Shown here: in pieces, positions 7,701-19,059 of the stretch | Position numbering within the stretch: the first letter of the stretch is position 1 | How the letters are laid out: every line of letters starts with the position of its first letter | The notes under the pieces: model-generated | Seen by the model: the letters and a program-made list of their open reading frames with translations, nothing else | Database searches by the model: none | What the model was told of the DNA's origin: nothing | Made by a program: the position numbers and the translations under genes | Source of the DNA: RHKX01 sp963820055 | Lineage (GTDB): Bacteria; Actinomycetota; Thermoleophilia; Solirubrobacterales; 70-9 | Assembly: GCA_963820055.1 (NCBI GenBank) | Contig: CAWFYJ010000001.1 | Coordinates: 124,001-188,000, forward strand | Direction of reading: 5' to 3' | Length of the DNA stretch: 64,000 bases

Positions 7701-8912
7701 CTACTTGAGCTGAGCCGACGTCAGCCCGAGGAGCTGACGGGCGATGATCAGGAGCTGGATCTGCTGGGTGCCCTCGAAGATGTCGAGGATCTTGGAGTCG
7801 CGAGCCCACTTCTCGAGGAGCTCGTCCTCGGCCAGCCCGGCGGAGCCGCAGAGGGCGACGCAGCGCAGCGCGATGTCGACGCAGGTCCGGCCGGCCTTGG
7901 CCTTCGCGTAGGAGGCGTGCAGGGAGTTCGGCTTGCCGTTGTCGGCCATCCAGGCGGCTTCCATCGTCAGCAGGCGGGCGGCCTCGAAGTCGGCCTCCAT
8001 GGCGAGCAGCTCCGCGGCGGCGGCGCTCTGACGGACGGCTGGACGGTCCGGATCGACCTCGACGCCGGCCTCGGCGAGCAGGTCGGTCGTCCGCTCCAGG
8101 CACGCGCGGGCGAGGCCGACGGCCATCGCGGCGACGAGCGGGCGGGTGTTGTCGAAAGTCCTCATCGCGCCGGCGAAGCTGGACTTCGTGTCGATGTCGG
8201 GGCTGCCGAGGAGGTTCTCCTTGGGGACGCGGCAGTCGTCGAGGATGAAGGCGGCGGTGTCGGAGGCGCGGATGCCGAGCTTGTGCTCGAGGCGATCCAG
8301 CTTCAGGCCGGGATTGGACCGCTCGACGACGAACGACTTGATCGCCGCACGACCCTGCTTGGGATCGAGGCTGGCCCAGACAACGACGAGGTCGGCCCGC
8401 TCGCCGGAGGTGACGTAGATCTTCTCGCCGTTGAGGACGTAATCGTCGCCGTCGACGATGGCGGTCGTCCGGATCGCGGCTGAGTCGGAGCCCGCCTCAG
8501 GCTCGGTGATCGCCATCGCCGCCCACTTGCCGGCGAAGCGCTCCTTCTGCTCGTCGTCGGCGACGGCCGCGATCGCCGAGTTGCCGAGCCCCTGACGCGG
8601 CATCGTCAGGAGGAGGCCGACGTCGCCCCAGCACATCTCCATGATCGTCAGGACGGATGCGAGGTTGGAACCGTTGCGGTTGCCGCCGTCGCCGTTGTCG
8701 CTCGGGCGGCTGACGCCGGCCGCGCCGGCGCCGCCGGAGGCGCCGCCGCCGTCGAGGCCGTCGATCATGGCGGCGAGCATGTCGAGTTCCTTGGGGTACT
8801 CGTGCTCGGCGAGGTCGTACTTACGCGAGATCGGTCGCAGCACCTCGGTGGCGACCATGTGAGCCTGCTGGACCAGCGGCTCGAACTTCTTGGGGACCTC
8901 GAGGTTGATCAT
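7701..8912 (-). CDS. Acyl-CoA dehydrogenase
   Basis: 403 residues. The ACAD fold is recognisable throughout: FAD-binding 'AITEPEAGSD' and 'YVTSGERADLVVV', and the C-terminal block 'SKILDIFEGTQQIQLLIIARQLLG' (shortened here as ILDIFEGTQQIQ) carrying the catalytic Glu of medium/short-chain enzymes. A Gly/Ala/Ser-rich insert (about residues 45-75) is unusual and looks like a flexible loop. The ATG at 8912 overlaps the stop of the upstream dehydrogenase by one base (TGATG), indicating coupling. Confidence 0.9.
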   Translation of the reverse strand: MINLEVPKKFEPLVQQAHMVATEVLRPISRKYDLAEHEYPKELDMLAAMIDGLDGGGASGGAGAAGVSRPSDNGDGGNRNGSNLASVLTIMEMCWGDVGLLLTMPRQGLGNSAIAAVADDEQKERFAGKWAAMAITEPEAGSDSAAIRTTAIVDGDDYVLNGEKIYVTSGERADLVVVWASLDPKQGRAAIKSFVVERSNPGLKLDRLEHKLGIRASDTAAFILDDCRVPKENLLGSPDIDTKSSFAGAMRTFDNTRPLVAAMAVGLARACLERTTDLLAEAGVEVDPDRPAVRQSAAAAELLAMEADFEAARLLTMEAAWMADNGKPNSLHASYAKAKAGRTCVDIALRCVALCGSAGLAEDELLEKWARDSKILDIFEGTQQIQLLIIARQLLGLTSAQLK

Positions 8913-10222
8913 CAGACGAGCAGCGCTCCTTCGATCACGCCGGCGGCACGGAGGTCGCGGTACCAGCGCTCGACCGGGTACTCCTTGACGTAGCCGTGGC
9001 CGCCGAGGAGGCCGACCGCGTCGGAGCCGATCTTCATCCCCTTCGTCGCGGCGAGCTGACGGGCGACGGCCGCCGGGCGGCTGAAGTCGCGGCCCTGGTC
9101 GGCGAGCGAGGCGGCGCGGTATGTGGCGAGGCGCATGCCCTCGATCTCGATCGCGAGATCGGACATGTTGAACGCGACAGCCTGGCGATGACTGATCGGC
9201 TCGCCGAACGCCTTGCGCTCGTTGACGTAGGGGATCAGGAAGTCGAGTGCGCCCTGGGCGGTGCCGACCGACATCGCCGACCAGGCGATGCGGCCGAGGC
9301 GGACGCACTCCGCGTAGTCGGATGCGTCGCCGAGCCGGGCCGACTCGGCGATCTTGACGCCGTCGAGCTGGAGCTGGGACGTGCCGGCCGCGCGCAGTCC
9401 GATCGCGGGCTCGGGCTTGGTGCCGAGACCGGCCTCGGAGGCCTCGACGAGGAACAGTCCGGGATCGCCGTCCTCGGTGACGGCGGCGACGATGAAGAGC
9501 TCGGCGGCGGCGGCCCGGGGGACGAGCGACTTGACGCCGTCGAGGACGAAGGCGTCGCCGGACCGCCGTGCCGTCGTGCTCAGCTCGAACGGGTCGAAGA
9601 GGACGCCCGGCTCGTGGATCGCGAGCGCGGCGGCGGGGACGTCCTCACCGGTGAACGAAGGCAGATAGGTGGCCTGCTGGTCGGCGTCGCCCCAGAGCCC
9701 GAGCGCGGTGCTGACCGCCGCCGGGGCGAGGGCCGCGAACGCCAGGCCCATGTCGCCGGCCGCGAGCGCTTCGGTGATCAGCGTCGAGGTCACGGCCGAC
9801 CGCTCCTCGACGGCGCCGCCGAGCTCCTCGGGGACGCCGAGGACGGCGATCCCGAGCTCGGCGCTCTGCGCGAGCAGCTCGTCGGGGGCGGCGCAGTCGG
9901 CGTCGGCCTTCTGCGCGGCGGGACGGAGGCGCGCCGAGGCGAAGTCTCCGAACGCGTCGATCATCATCCCCTGCTCTTCGCTCGGATCGAGGTCGAAGGA
10001 GGTCGGGCGCTTGCCCGTCTTCTGCCGCGCCGGAGCCGTGAGCTTCTGGGCGGCGGCGAACCTGCGGCCGGCGGCATTGGCCGCGCGGAAGCCGTTGCGG
10101 GTGCCGGAGCTCACCATCCGCTCGGTGAAGTCGCGAAGGCCGATCCGGTCGAGAAGCTCGGAGCCGGCGAGCCGGTTGAGGGCCCTGAGGCCTGCCTGTG
10201 TTCCTTGCTCGGTGAGGTTCAT
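8912..10222 (-). CDS. Divergent acyl-CoA dehydrogenase, first gene of the acyl operon
   Basis: 436 residues with an extra N-terminal region of about 85 residues before the ACAD core. The C-terminal 'LLGGHGYVKEYPVERWYRDL' and the Glu in 'GVIEGALLV' are kept. The central FAD loop is less canonical ('AIHEPGVLFDP'), and the protein ends soon after the catalytic Glu. The pair of coupled ACADs may form a heteromer, as known for mycobacterial steroid-type FadE enzymes; this is inference. The start at ATG 10222 is preferred over the upstream frame extension. Confidence 0.85.
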   Translation of the reverse strand: MNLTEQGTQAGLRALNRLAGSELLDRIGLRDFTERMVSSGTRNGFRAANAAGRRFAAAQKLTAPARQKTGKRPTSFDLDPSEEQGMMIDAFGDFASARLRPAAQKADADCAAPDELLAQSAELGIAVLGVPEELGGAVEERSAVTSTLITEALAAGDMGLAFAALAPAAVSTALGLWGDADQQATYLPSFTGEDVPAAALAIHEPGVLFDPFELSTTARRSGDAFVLDGVKSLVPRAAAAELFIVAAVTEDGDPGLFLVEASEAGLGTKPEPAIGLRAAGTSQLQLDGVKIAESARLGDASDYAECVRLGRIAWSAMSVGTAQGALDFLIPYVNERKAFGEPISHRQAVAFNMSDLAIEIEGMRLATYRAASLADQGRDFSRPAAVARQLAATKGMKIGSDAVGLLGGHGYVKEYPVERWYRDLRAAGVIEGALLV

Positions 10223-10396
10223 GGGGGACGCGCCGGCGAGGCCCGCGCTCCAACGAACGTTAACACAGATCGGTGACACACTAAATCGTGACGAAAGCGT
10301 GCCGAAGCGGATCCCCGGTGATCCGATCGGGGAGGCGCTGCGAAGAGGTGGGGTGACGGGACAAACCCTTCACCTAACCAAGGAGCAGAACCCATT

Positions 10397-11068
10397 ATGA
10401 CTCGCAAGTCACCAATCGCCCGCATCGGAGCCGTCATCCTGATGGTCACCGCGATGGCATTCGCCGTCGCCGCATGCGGCAGCGATGACAGCAGCACGAG
10501 CAGCGACGCCACCTCAGCCGAGGACGTCAAGCCCGTCGCCCAGATCGACAACCTCACCGGTGTCGACACCCAGGTCACGTTCGACGCGGGCTTCGTCGAC
10601 GCACTGACCAAGCTCAAGGTCACCCCCGGCCCCGTCGGGAGCGCCGAGATCAGCAAGGACGGCGTCGCCTCCTTCCCGATCACCGGCGGCAACGTCACCT
10701 ACTACGACCCCTCCTCGTCGGTGCGGCCGTACGTTCAGGGCGTCATCGACCACAAGGGCAGCGGCCTGAGCTTGACGGCCGGCAAGACCGAGGTCGAACT
10801 GACCGACTTCGTCATCGACCCGGGCACCTCCGAGCTGACCGGCACCGTTTCGGTCAACGGCAAGGAGGCCGCAACGGACGCGGTCCTGTTCGACCTCGAC
10901 GGCTCGACGCTCGAGCCGCTGAAGACGAACTCGGACGGCACCGCGACCCTCGAGGGCACGACCGTCGAGCTCTCCAGCGACGCGGCCAGCCTCCTGAACG
11001 ACACGTTCGGGATCACCGATCTCGAGGGCGGCATCGTCGTCGGGATCTCCGCGATCACGGTCAAGTAA
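10397..11068 (+). CDS. Lipoprotein of unknown function
   Basis: 223 residues. A type II signal peptide has lipobox VAAC (Cys about residue 27), followed by a Ser/Asp/Thr-rich linker. The remaining 170 residues are beta-rich with regular Asp/Thr-Gly turns, reminiscent of cell-surface beta-sandwich proteins; I cannot name the family. The ribosome site AAGGAG (10380-10385) is well placed. The gene is divergent from the acyl operon and is followed by a strong terminator at 11097. Confidence 0.78.
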   Translation: MTRKSPIARIGAVILMVTAMAFAVAACGSDDSSTSSDATSAEDVKPVAQIDNLTGVDTQVTFDAGFVDALTKLKVTPGPVGSAEISKDGVASFPITGGNVTYYDPSSSVRPYVQGVIDHKGSGLSLTAGKTEVELTDFVIDPGTSELTGTVSVNGKEAATDAVLFDLDGSTLEPLKTNSDGTATLEGTTVELSSDAASLLNDTFGITDLEGGIVVGISAITVK

Positions 11069-11096
11069 CCAGTTAGCCAGGGGGAAGGACGCCGAC

Positions 11097-11132
11097 GCCG
11101 GAGGTGGGGACCGTTTCCCCGCCTCCGGCTTT
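11097..11132. terminator. Strong hairpin terminator between convergent genes
   Basis: 14-bp stem GCCGGAGGTGGGGA paired with TTCCCCGCCTCCGGC (one G-T wobble), a 4-nt loop, then TTT. It sits between the lipoprotein stop (11068) and the thioesterase stop (11169) and can serve both strands. Confidence 0.75.
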
Positions 11133-11168
11133 CCGGCGTTCAGGGGGTGTTGGGGCCGCTCGCGCCGA

Positions 11169-11978
11169 TCACTGCCGAAGCGGCCTGAGCAGAGCGAGCT
11201 GGCGGGACTGCGCGAGCAGCCGCCCCTTCCGGTCCCAGACCTCGCCCTGCTCGTCGAAGAGGCCGTCGATCGAGGCCTCCGCCCGGAACCGGACCAGCGC
11301 CAGGGTGTCGTCCGGATCGGGTTTCGCCCGGAAATGGATCGTCAGCTCCAGCGTCGGCGCCGGAGCGAAGGTCGTCATCACGCCGAATGGTGCCGGCCAC
11401 CACGCGTCCGTATATAGAGCGACGAGCTCGGCGCTCATCTCTCCGTCGCCGCGCGATCGCAGCCATCCGCCCGTGATCGCCTCGTCCCCGCCGGTGAACG
11501 GCATCGCTCCCCAGACCGGTCGCGTCTCGAGCTGCTCGAAGAGCGGCGGCGCCCCCGGACCCATCCCGAGCTCCTCGATCTCCTCCGGCTGCGGCGCCGG
11601 CGGCGGCTCGGGATCCCAGCTCATCGCCGGCTCGTAGTCGGTGCTGAGCACGCAGAGAGCCAGCGTCACGGCCTGCCCATCCTGGACGAGCCGCGCCGAG
11701 CACACGCTCGCCGAGCCGCCGGCCCGCTCGACGGTCACCTCGACCTCGGCAGCACCCTCCCTCGAGGGCCTCAGGTAGTGGAGGGTCAGGGAACGCGGCA
11801 GCCTGGACGGGTCGCCGATCTGCTCGCGGATCGCCCGCAGCATCAGCGCTGCGATGAAGCCGCCATTGGGTCCCGGCGGGCCGAACCACTCGCGGGCGAT
11901 GCCGCCCTGCCAGCGCCCGCCGCCGAGGCCGGTCACCGCGGTCGCGTCGGCGAAGCTCCTCTCCGGGACCGCTGGCAC
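11169..11978 (-). CDS. Acyl-CoA thioesterase-like double hot-dog protein
   Basis: About 269 residues. Blocks such as 'WFGPPGPNGGFIAALMLRAI', 'LTLHYLRPSREGAAEVEV' and the C-terminal 'EVWDRKGRLLAQSRQLALL' match TesB-like thioesterase-family proteins (PF13622 type). These hydrolyse acyl-CoA; the chain length is unknown. I chose GTG 11978 because conserved sequence starts about there; the frame stays open to 12314, but the extra residues are Arg-rich and look non-coding. Confidence 0.75.
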   Translation of the reverse strand: MPAVPERSFADATAVTGLGGGRWQGGIAREWFGPPGPNGGFIAALMLRAIREQIGDPSRLPRSLTLHYLRPSREGAAEVEVTVERAGGSASVCSARLVQDGQAVTLALCVLSTDYEPAMSWDPEPPPAPQPEEIEELGMGPGAPPLFEQLETRPVWGAMPFTGGDEAITGGWLRSRGDGEMSAELVALYTDAWWPAPFGVMTTFAPAPTLELTIHFRAKPDPDDTLALVRFRAEASIDGLFDEQGEVWDRKGRLLAQSRQLALLRPLRQ

Positions 11979-12114
11979 GCCCGGCAGTCTCGCAGGAGGA
12001 CTCGCCGTCGATGTGTGCGGTCGGCACCTCCGGAACGGGCGCCGCCGTACCCGATGGCCGCCATCCGCGTAGGATTCCCGCGTCCGCGTCCCCCCGCGCC
12101 AACCGAGGTCGAAC

Positions 12115-12999
12115 GTGTCCCAGTCCCGCATCCTCAAGTCCCTGCTCGCCCTGTGCATGATCGGTGCCGCCTTCGTGGTCGCCGCATGCGGCAGCTCCGA
12201 CTCCTCCGACTCGACGTCGAGCGATTCCTCGACAGCGACGACGTCGCTGGCCGACTGCACGCCCGACAGCCTCGACACGGTCACGTCGGGGACGCTCACG
12301 ATCGGCACCGACAAGCCGGCTTACCCGCCCTACTTCGAGGACAACGATCCGACCAACGGCAAGGGCTTCGAGAGCGCCACCGCCTACGCGATCGCCGACC
12401 AGCTCGGCTTCAGCCCCGACCAGGTCGAATGGACGGTCGTGCCGTTCAACTCCTCCTACGCCCCAGGCCCGAAGGACTTCGACTTCGACATCAACCAGAT
12501 CTCGATCACCCCGAAGCGGGCCGAGCAGGTCGACTTCTCCTCCCCGTACTACACGGCGGACCAGGCGGTCGTGGCGCTCAAGGACTCCGACGTCGCCGGC
12601 GCGACCTCGATCGCCGACCTCGCCGACGCCAACATCGGCGTCCAGATCGGCACGACGAGCCTCGACGCCGTCAATGAGGTCATCCAGCCGTCGAGCGACC
12701 CACAGGTCTTCGACAACTCCAACGACGTCGTCTCCGCGCTCAAGCAGGGGCAGGTCGACGCCGTGGTCGTCGACACCCCGACGGCCCTTTATCTGACCGC
12801 CGCCCAGGTTCCCGAGGCCGCGATCGTCGGCGAGTTCCCCGCCCCCGGCGGCGACGAGTGGGGGGCGCTCCTCTCCAAGGACTCGCCGCTGACCGCCTGC
12901 GTCTCGGCCGCCGTGGACGAGCTGCAGAGCTCAGGGGAGCTGGACAAGATCCAGGAGCAGTGGATCAACAGCGCCGGCGGCGTCGCGAAGCTGCAATAG
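12115..12999 (+). CDS. Amino-acid ABC transporter substrate-binding lipoprotein
   Basis: 294 residues, GTG start. Lipobox VAAC (Cys about residue 25) is followed by a Ser/Asp/Thr linker and a family 3 solute-binding domain: 'GTLTIGTDKPAYPPYFEDND', 'FDFDINQISITPKRAEQVDFSSPYY', and the C-terminal 'DELQSSGELDKIQEQWI'. It captures a polar amino acid (or opine) outside the membrane for the permease and ATPase directly downstream. A TAGGAT box near 12070 is a plausible -10. Confidence 0.92.
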   Translation: MSQSRILKSLLALCMIGAAFVVAACGSSDSSDSTSSDSSTATTSLADCTPDSLDTVTSGTLTIGTDKPAYPPYFEDNDPTNGKGFESATAYAIADQLGFSPDQVEWTVVPFNSSYAPGPKDFDFDINQISITPKRAEQVDFSSPYYTADQAVVALKDSDVAGATSIADLADANIGVQIGTTSLDAVNEVIQPSSDPQVFDNSNDVVSALKQGQVDAVVVDTPTALYLTAAQVPEAAIVGEFPAPGGDEWGALLSKDSPLTACVSAAVDELQSSGELDKIQEQWINSAGGVAKLQ

Positions 13000-13011
13000 C
13001 CTCGTGAAGTA

Positions 13012-13848
13012 GTGGAGGCGAAAGCGCCGCAACGCGACCGGCGAGCTGAGCGCGCGGCGGTCAAGCGCCGCCGTGACCGGCGCGGCGTCGCGATCGCGAT
13101 CGTCTCCTCGGTCGTCGTCCTCGGCGGCCTCGCCGTTCTGATCCTGACAAGCAGCGGCTGGCCCGACGTTCGCGACACGTTCTTCAACGCGACGGTCTTC
13201 AAGGAGTCCTTCCCCGACGTCGCCAGGGGCTTCTGGCTCGACATCCGGATCTTCATCGCCGTCGAACTCGTCGTCCTTGTGCTCGGGCTCGCGATCGCGC
13301 TGATCCGGGCGACGACATTGCCGGCCCTCTTCCCGCTGCGGATGCTCGCGGTCGTCTACGCGGACGTGTTTCGCGGCATCCCGGTGATCCTGCTCGTCTA
13401 CCTGATCGGCTTCGGAATTCCGGCGCTCGACCCGCCGCGAGGCCTCCTGACCGACCCGATCTTCCTCGGCAGCGTCGCCCTGACGCTCTCCTACGGCGCC
13501 TACGTCTCCGAGGTCTACCGCGCCGGCCTCCGCTCCGTCCACCCCGGGCAGCGCGACGCGGCGCTGGCCATCGGACTCACCGAACGGCAGTCGATGCGCC
13601 ACGTAGTCATTCCCCAGGCGGTGCGCAATGTCGGGCCGCCGCTGCTCAACGACTTCATCTCGCTGCAGAAGGACGTGGCGCTGATCGCGATCATCGGGGT
13701 CTCCGGCGAGGCGTTCCGGATCGCCCAGATCCAGGCGTCGACCGACTTCAACTACACGCCGCTGCTCTGCGCGGCGCTGCTCTACCTAGCGGTGACGATC
13801 CCGCTGGCGCGAATGCTCGATCGCTGGGACAGGGGCCGGGTCCGATGA
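13012..13848 (+). CDS. Polar amino-acid ABC transporter permease
   Basis: 278 residues, GTG start, 12 nt after the binding-protein gene. A basic N-terminus and first membrane segment are followed by a HisM-type permease domain. The 'YVSEVYRAGLRSVHPGQRDAALAIGL' region and 'VIPQAVRNVGPPLLNDFISLQKD' contain the EAA loop that docks the ATPase. About five or six membrane segments are expected. The last four bases overlap the ATPase start (ATGA). Confidence 0.92.
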   Translation: MEAKAPQRDRRAERAAVKRRRDRRGVAIAIVSSVVVLGGLAVLILTSSGWPDVRDTFFNATVFKESFPDVARGFWLDIRIFIAVELVVLVLGLAIALIRATTLPALFPLRMLAVVYADVFRGIPVILLVYLIGFGIPALDPPRGLLTDPIFLGSVALTLSYGAYVSEVYRAGLRSVHPGQRDAALAIGLTERQSMRHVVIPQAVRNVGPPLLNDFISLQKDVALIAIIGVSGEAFRIAQIQASTDFNYTPLLCAALLYLAVTIPLARMLDRWDRGRVR

Positions 13849-14594
13849 GCGCTCCGGTCATCGAGATCGCCGGGATCACCAAGTCGTTCGGCGAGCGCGA
13901 GGTCCTGAAAGGGATCGACCTCGCCGTCGAGGAGCACCAGGCGGTGGCGCTGATCGGCGCCTCGGGCTCAGGCAAGTCGACCCTCCTGCGCTGCGTCGAC
14001 CTGCTGATCGAGATCGACGACGGCGACATCTTCCTCGACGGCGACGTGATCACCGACCCGTCGGTCGACCCGGTCGAGGTGCGCCGCAAGCTCGGCTTCG
14101 TCTTCCAGGCCTACAACCTCTTCCCGCACCTGAACGTCATCGACAACGTCACGCTCGGGATGCGGCGGGCGTCGGCGATGTCGAAGGCCGAGGCCGAGGA
14201 GGCCGGCCGGGCGATGCTCGCCCGCTTCGGCCTCGAGGGCCGCGAGCTCGAGAGCTCGTCGAACCTCTCCGGCGGTCAGCAGCAGCGGGTCGCGATCGCG
14301 CGCGCGTTCGCCGCCCGGCCGCGGGCAATGCTGCTCGACGAGGTGACGAGCGCGCTCGACCCCGAGCTCGTAGGCGAGGTGCTGCGGGCGGTCCGCGACC
14401 TGAAGGAGGAGGGCGTGACGATGCTGATCGCGACCCACGAGATGAGCTTCGCCCGCGAGGTCGCCGACGTCGTCGGCTTCCTCCACGAGGGGCGCCTCGT
14501 CGAGGTCGGTCCTCCCGAGCAGGTCCTCGAGGATCCTCAGGACCCGAACACGCAGAAGTTCCTCCGTCGCCTGCTCGAAGCTAGACGGGCGTAG
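13845..14594 (+). CDS. Polar amino-acid ABC transporter ATP-binding protein
   Basis: 249 residues, the full length for GlnQ/HisP-type ATPases. Walker A 'GASGSGKSTLLRC', Q-loop 'FQAYNLFPHLNV', signature 'LSGGQQQRVAIARAF', Walker B 'AMLLDEVTSALDP' and H-loop 'IATHEMSF' are all present. It energises import with the two genes upstream. Its 3' end overlaps the convergent histidine kinase gene by 14 bp. Confidence 0.94.
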   Translation: MSAPVIEIAGITKSFGEREVLKGIDLAVEEHQAVALIGASGSGKSTLLRCVDLLIEIDDGDIFLDGDVITDPSVDPVEVRRKLGFVFQAYNLFPHLNVIDNVTLGMRRASAMSKAEAEEAGRAMLARFGLEGRELESSSNLSGGQQQRVAIARAFAARPRAMLLDEVTSALDPELVGEVLRAVRDLKEEGVTMLIATHEMSFAREVADVVGFLHEGRLVEVGPPEQVLEDPQDPNTQKFLRRLLEARRA

Positions 14595-16011
14595 GCAGCG
14601 TCACCTCGAAGATCGCCCCGCCGCCGGGGGCGTTCGCCGCGGTGGCGGAGCCGCCGTGCGCGGCGGCGACCTCGGCGACGATCGCAAGTCCCAGGCCGGC
14701 CCCACCGCTCGCCCGGCTCCGCGCCTCGCCGGCACGCCAGAACCGCTCGAAGACCTTGCCGTCGGCGGCCTCGCCGGGCAGACCGGGACCGTGGTCGCGG
14801 ACGCCGAGGACCATGCGGTCCGCCTCAGCGCGGACCTCGACCTCGATGGCCCCGTCGCCATGTGAGATCGCGTTGCCGATCAGGTTCGCGATCAGCTGCC
14901 GGAGCTGGTCGGGGTCGCCGCTGACCGCCGTCGGACCGTCGGAGCTCAGCTCGATCGCTCGCCCGGGCGCAGCGATGCGACCGTCGGCGCATGCATCGGC
15001 GGCGAGGATGGCGAGGTCGACGGGCTCGCGGCGGGCGTCGCGGACCTCGTCGAGGCGGGCGAGGGTGAGGAGATCGTCGACCAGCCCGCTCATCCGCTCC
15101 GACTCCTCCTCGATCCGCCGCATCGAGCGCTCGAGGTCCGCCGGGTCGGCGCTCGCCCCGAGCCGGAACAGCTCCGAGTAGCCGCGGATCGAGCTCAACG
15201 GCGTGCGCAGCTCGTGCGAGGCGTCGGCGAGGAAGGTCCGCAGCCGTTCCTCGCTGGCGCGCTGGTCGGCGAACACGCCCTCGAGCCGGGTGAGCATCGA
15301 GTTGAAGGCGATCCCGAGGCGGCCGACCTCGGTCCGCTCGTCGACGTCCTCGACGCGGTGGGACATGTCGCCGGCGGCGATCTCACCCGCCGTCTCCTCG
15401 ATCCGGGCGAGCGGCCGCAGGCCGACCCGGACCGCCCAGAAGCTGAGCGCAGCGAGTGCGGCGAGGATCGCCATGGAGACGAGCAGCTCGATCGTGCGGA
15501 GGCGGCCGAGCGTCGCGTCGAGGTCGGTCAGCGGAATCGCGACGACGGCGACCTCGCCGCCCGGCCCCGTCTCGGTGACGACGCGGAAGCCGGAGCCGGA
15601 GCCGTCGGAGGCGGCATCGAACGGCTCGCCGCCTCCGACTCCGCTCGCCGTCGGCAGCTCGCCGGGCAGCTCGGGCGCCGGGAGCGAGTCGTCGCCGCTG
15701 ACGATTCCCGAGGCGACGACGGCACCGCCGGCGTCGCGGATCTGGCCGTAGGTACCGGGTGGCAGCTGCGGCCCGATCGGCCCTCCCTCGGGCCCGTTGC
15801 CGTCCATCATCGGCGGCAGGTCCGGCGTCGGAACGCCGGGCAGCCCCGAGCCGAGCGAGCGGACGACGAGGGGGACGGCATCCCGGGCCTGCTGGTCGAC
15901 GCGGTCGGACAGGTACGAGCGCAGCGCCAGGTAGGAGACGACTGAGAGCGTGAGCAGGCCGAGCGCTGCCATCGCGACGAGGATCAGGACGAGTCGGCGG
16001 CTCAGCGACAT
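14581..16011 (-). CDS. Sensor histidine kinase
   Basis: 476 residues. TM1 at about 8-32; a Pro/Gly-rich periplasmic domain to about 175; TM2 about 178-200; HAMP; HisKA with phospho-acceptor His266 in 'DASHELRTPLSSIRGY'; HATPase_c with N box 'NLIGNAISHG', G1 'DHGPGLP' and a late 'GGAGLGLAIV'. A complete, membrane-bound kinase. The response regulator lies 4 nt upstream on the same strand. The signal is unknown, but the next genes upstream encode a MacB-like ABC transporter, a common target of such systems. Confidence 0.93.
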   Translation of the reverse strand: MSLSRRLVLILVAMAALGLLTLSVVSYLALRSYLSDRVDQQARDAVPLVVRSLGSGLPGVPTPDLPPMMDGNGPEGGPIGPQLPPGTYGQIRDAGGAVVASGIVSGDDSLPAPELPGELPTASGVGGGEPFDAASDGSGSGFRVVTETGPGGEVAVVAIPLTDLDATLGRLRTIELLVSMAILAALAALSFWAVRVGLRPLARIEETAGEIAAGDMSHRVEDVDERTEVGRLGIAFNSMLTRLEGVFADQRASEERLRTFLADASHELRTPLSSIRGYSELFRLGASADPADLERSMRRIEEESERMSGLVDDLLTLARLDEVRDARREPVDLAILAADACADGRIAAPGRAIELSSDGPTAVSGDPDQLRQLIANLIGNAISHGDGAIEVEVRAEADRMVLGVRDHGPGLPGEAADGKVFERFWRAGEARSRASGGAGLGLAIVAEVAAAHGGSATAANAPGGGAIFEVTLPTPV

Positions 16012-16015
16012 CGGC

Positions 16016-16720
<705 letters not shown>

Positions 16721-16771
16721 CGGTCGATGATCGCTGACTTTCCTTGGAGTTTCCTGAGAGCCGGCGACCGA

Positions 16772-17550
<779 letters not shown>

Positions 17551-17554
<4 letters not shown>

Positions 17555-18984
17555 CCGAGGCTCCTCAGCGCCTCGGCCGGTCGCAGGCGGGCCGTCCGCA
17601 TGCCGCCGATCGTTCCCGCGACGAGGCCGCCGAGTACCGCCAGGCCGATCGCGAGCAGGAGCATCCCGGCGCTGACCGGGGCCCCGAGGGTGACCGTGCT
17701 CACTGCGCTCGCGGCCGAGTCGAGCGCCGGCCCCGCGCCGGGGGGGGTGCCGCCGGGAGGACCGGGCAGCGTGCTCGTCGATGCAACGGTCGCGTCGAGG
17801 CTGATGCCGGCCGCGCCGATCGCCGCCGCGGCGGCGATGCCGAGGACGGCGCCGCCGATCCCGCCGAGCAGACCCTGGGCGACGGATTCGCCGGCGACCT
17901 GCCGCACGACCAGCCACTGGCGCCAGCCGATTGCCTTCAGCGTCCCGAGCTCGCGGGTCCGCTTGTTGATCGACGAGAGTGTGACGAGCGTGGTGATCCC
18001 GAACGCGCCGAGCAGGGCGACGATCGCCAGGGCGGTCCCGAGCTTGCCGGACAGGTTCTTGGCGTCGACGAGCGAGCCGCTGACCTGGTCGGCGACGTCG
18101 GATGCCGTGGTCACCTCGGAGCCCGAGAACGCGCTCTCGATCCGATCGGAGACGGCATCGACCTCGTCGGCGCTCGCCGCCTGGACCTGGATGGTGTTGA
18201 CCCGGCCCTGGAGGTCGGCGAGCCGCTGCAGCGTGCCGAGCTCGACGTAGACGTCGGAGGACTGGCCGCCGACCGCGCCGCTCGAGATGCCGACGACGTC
18301 GAAGCTCTTGCCGCCGACGTCGACGGTGTCGCCGACCGCGAGGTCCTCCTGGGTCGCGTACGACTGCGAGACGACCGCCTCGTCGGCGCCGGCGAGATAG
18401 GCGCCGTCGGTGATCTGTGACGACGTCAGCAGACCGAGGTCGCGGTTGGAGGTGTCGACGCCGCTGACGGTCGTCGTCTCGAAGTTGATCGAGTCGGGAG
18501 CCCCTGTCGAGCCGCTCGGCGGTGCCGCCCCGGTCGGCGTGGCGGCCGGGTCGGCGGCGCTCTGCTCGGGGACCTTGCCGGAGATGTGGGCGACGTTGAG
18601 CGTCAGGCCGGCTGCCGTCGCATCGACGCCGTCGACGGCCGCGACCTGCCGCTGCTTGGAGGCGGCGAAGCTGGTGTCGGTCGAGACGTACTGGTAGGTG
18701 TCGAACTTCTCACCGGCCTTGCCGAGATCGTCGAGGCCGATCGGCCCTCCGCCGGCGTCGGGCGGCGGTCCGCCCTCCTCGATCTGCATCGGCCGGGTCA
18801 CCGACATCTCGGTACCGACGCCGGTCAGCGGGTCGAGCACCTTCGACTGCGCGTCGTCGAGACCGGCCGACAGCGAGGTCACCGCGACGACGAGGCCGAC
18901 GCCGAACGCCAGGCACGAGGCGGTGAGCACGGTGCGTCCCTTGCGGCGCCGCAGCTCGGCACCCAGGTAGCGGAGGTAGAACAC
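17551..18984 (-). CDS. MacB/FtsX-fold ABC transporter permease
   Basis: 477 residues, GTG start with AAAGGA ribosome site. TM1 ('VLTASCLAFGVGLVVAVTSL') is followed by a large extracytoplasmic MacB-PCD domain (about 45-320), then three C-terminal membrane segments with the FtsX block 'LLGAFGITTLVTLSSINKRTRELGTLKAIGWR' (abridged) that contacts the ATPase. Typical of mechanotransmission transporters for lipoproteins, peptides or antibiotics. Substrate unknown. It is the first gene of the transporter/two-component cluster. Confidence 0.9.
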
Positions 18985-19059
18985 GGTTTGAGGTTCCTTT
19001 CGGTGGCTTGCGAGGAGCCATCGAACCGCCGGCGGTTGGGAGCCATGCGGGAGTTGGCT

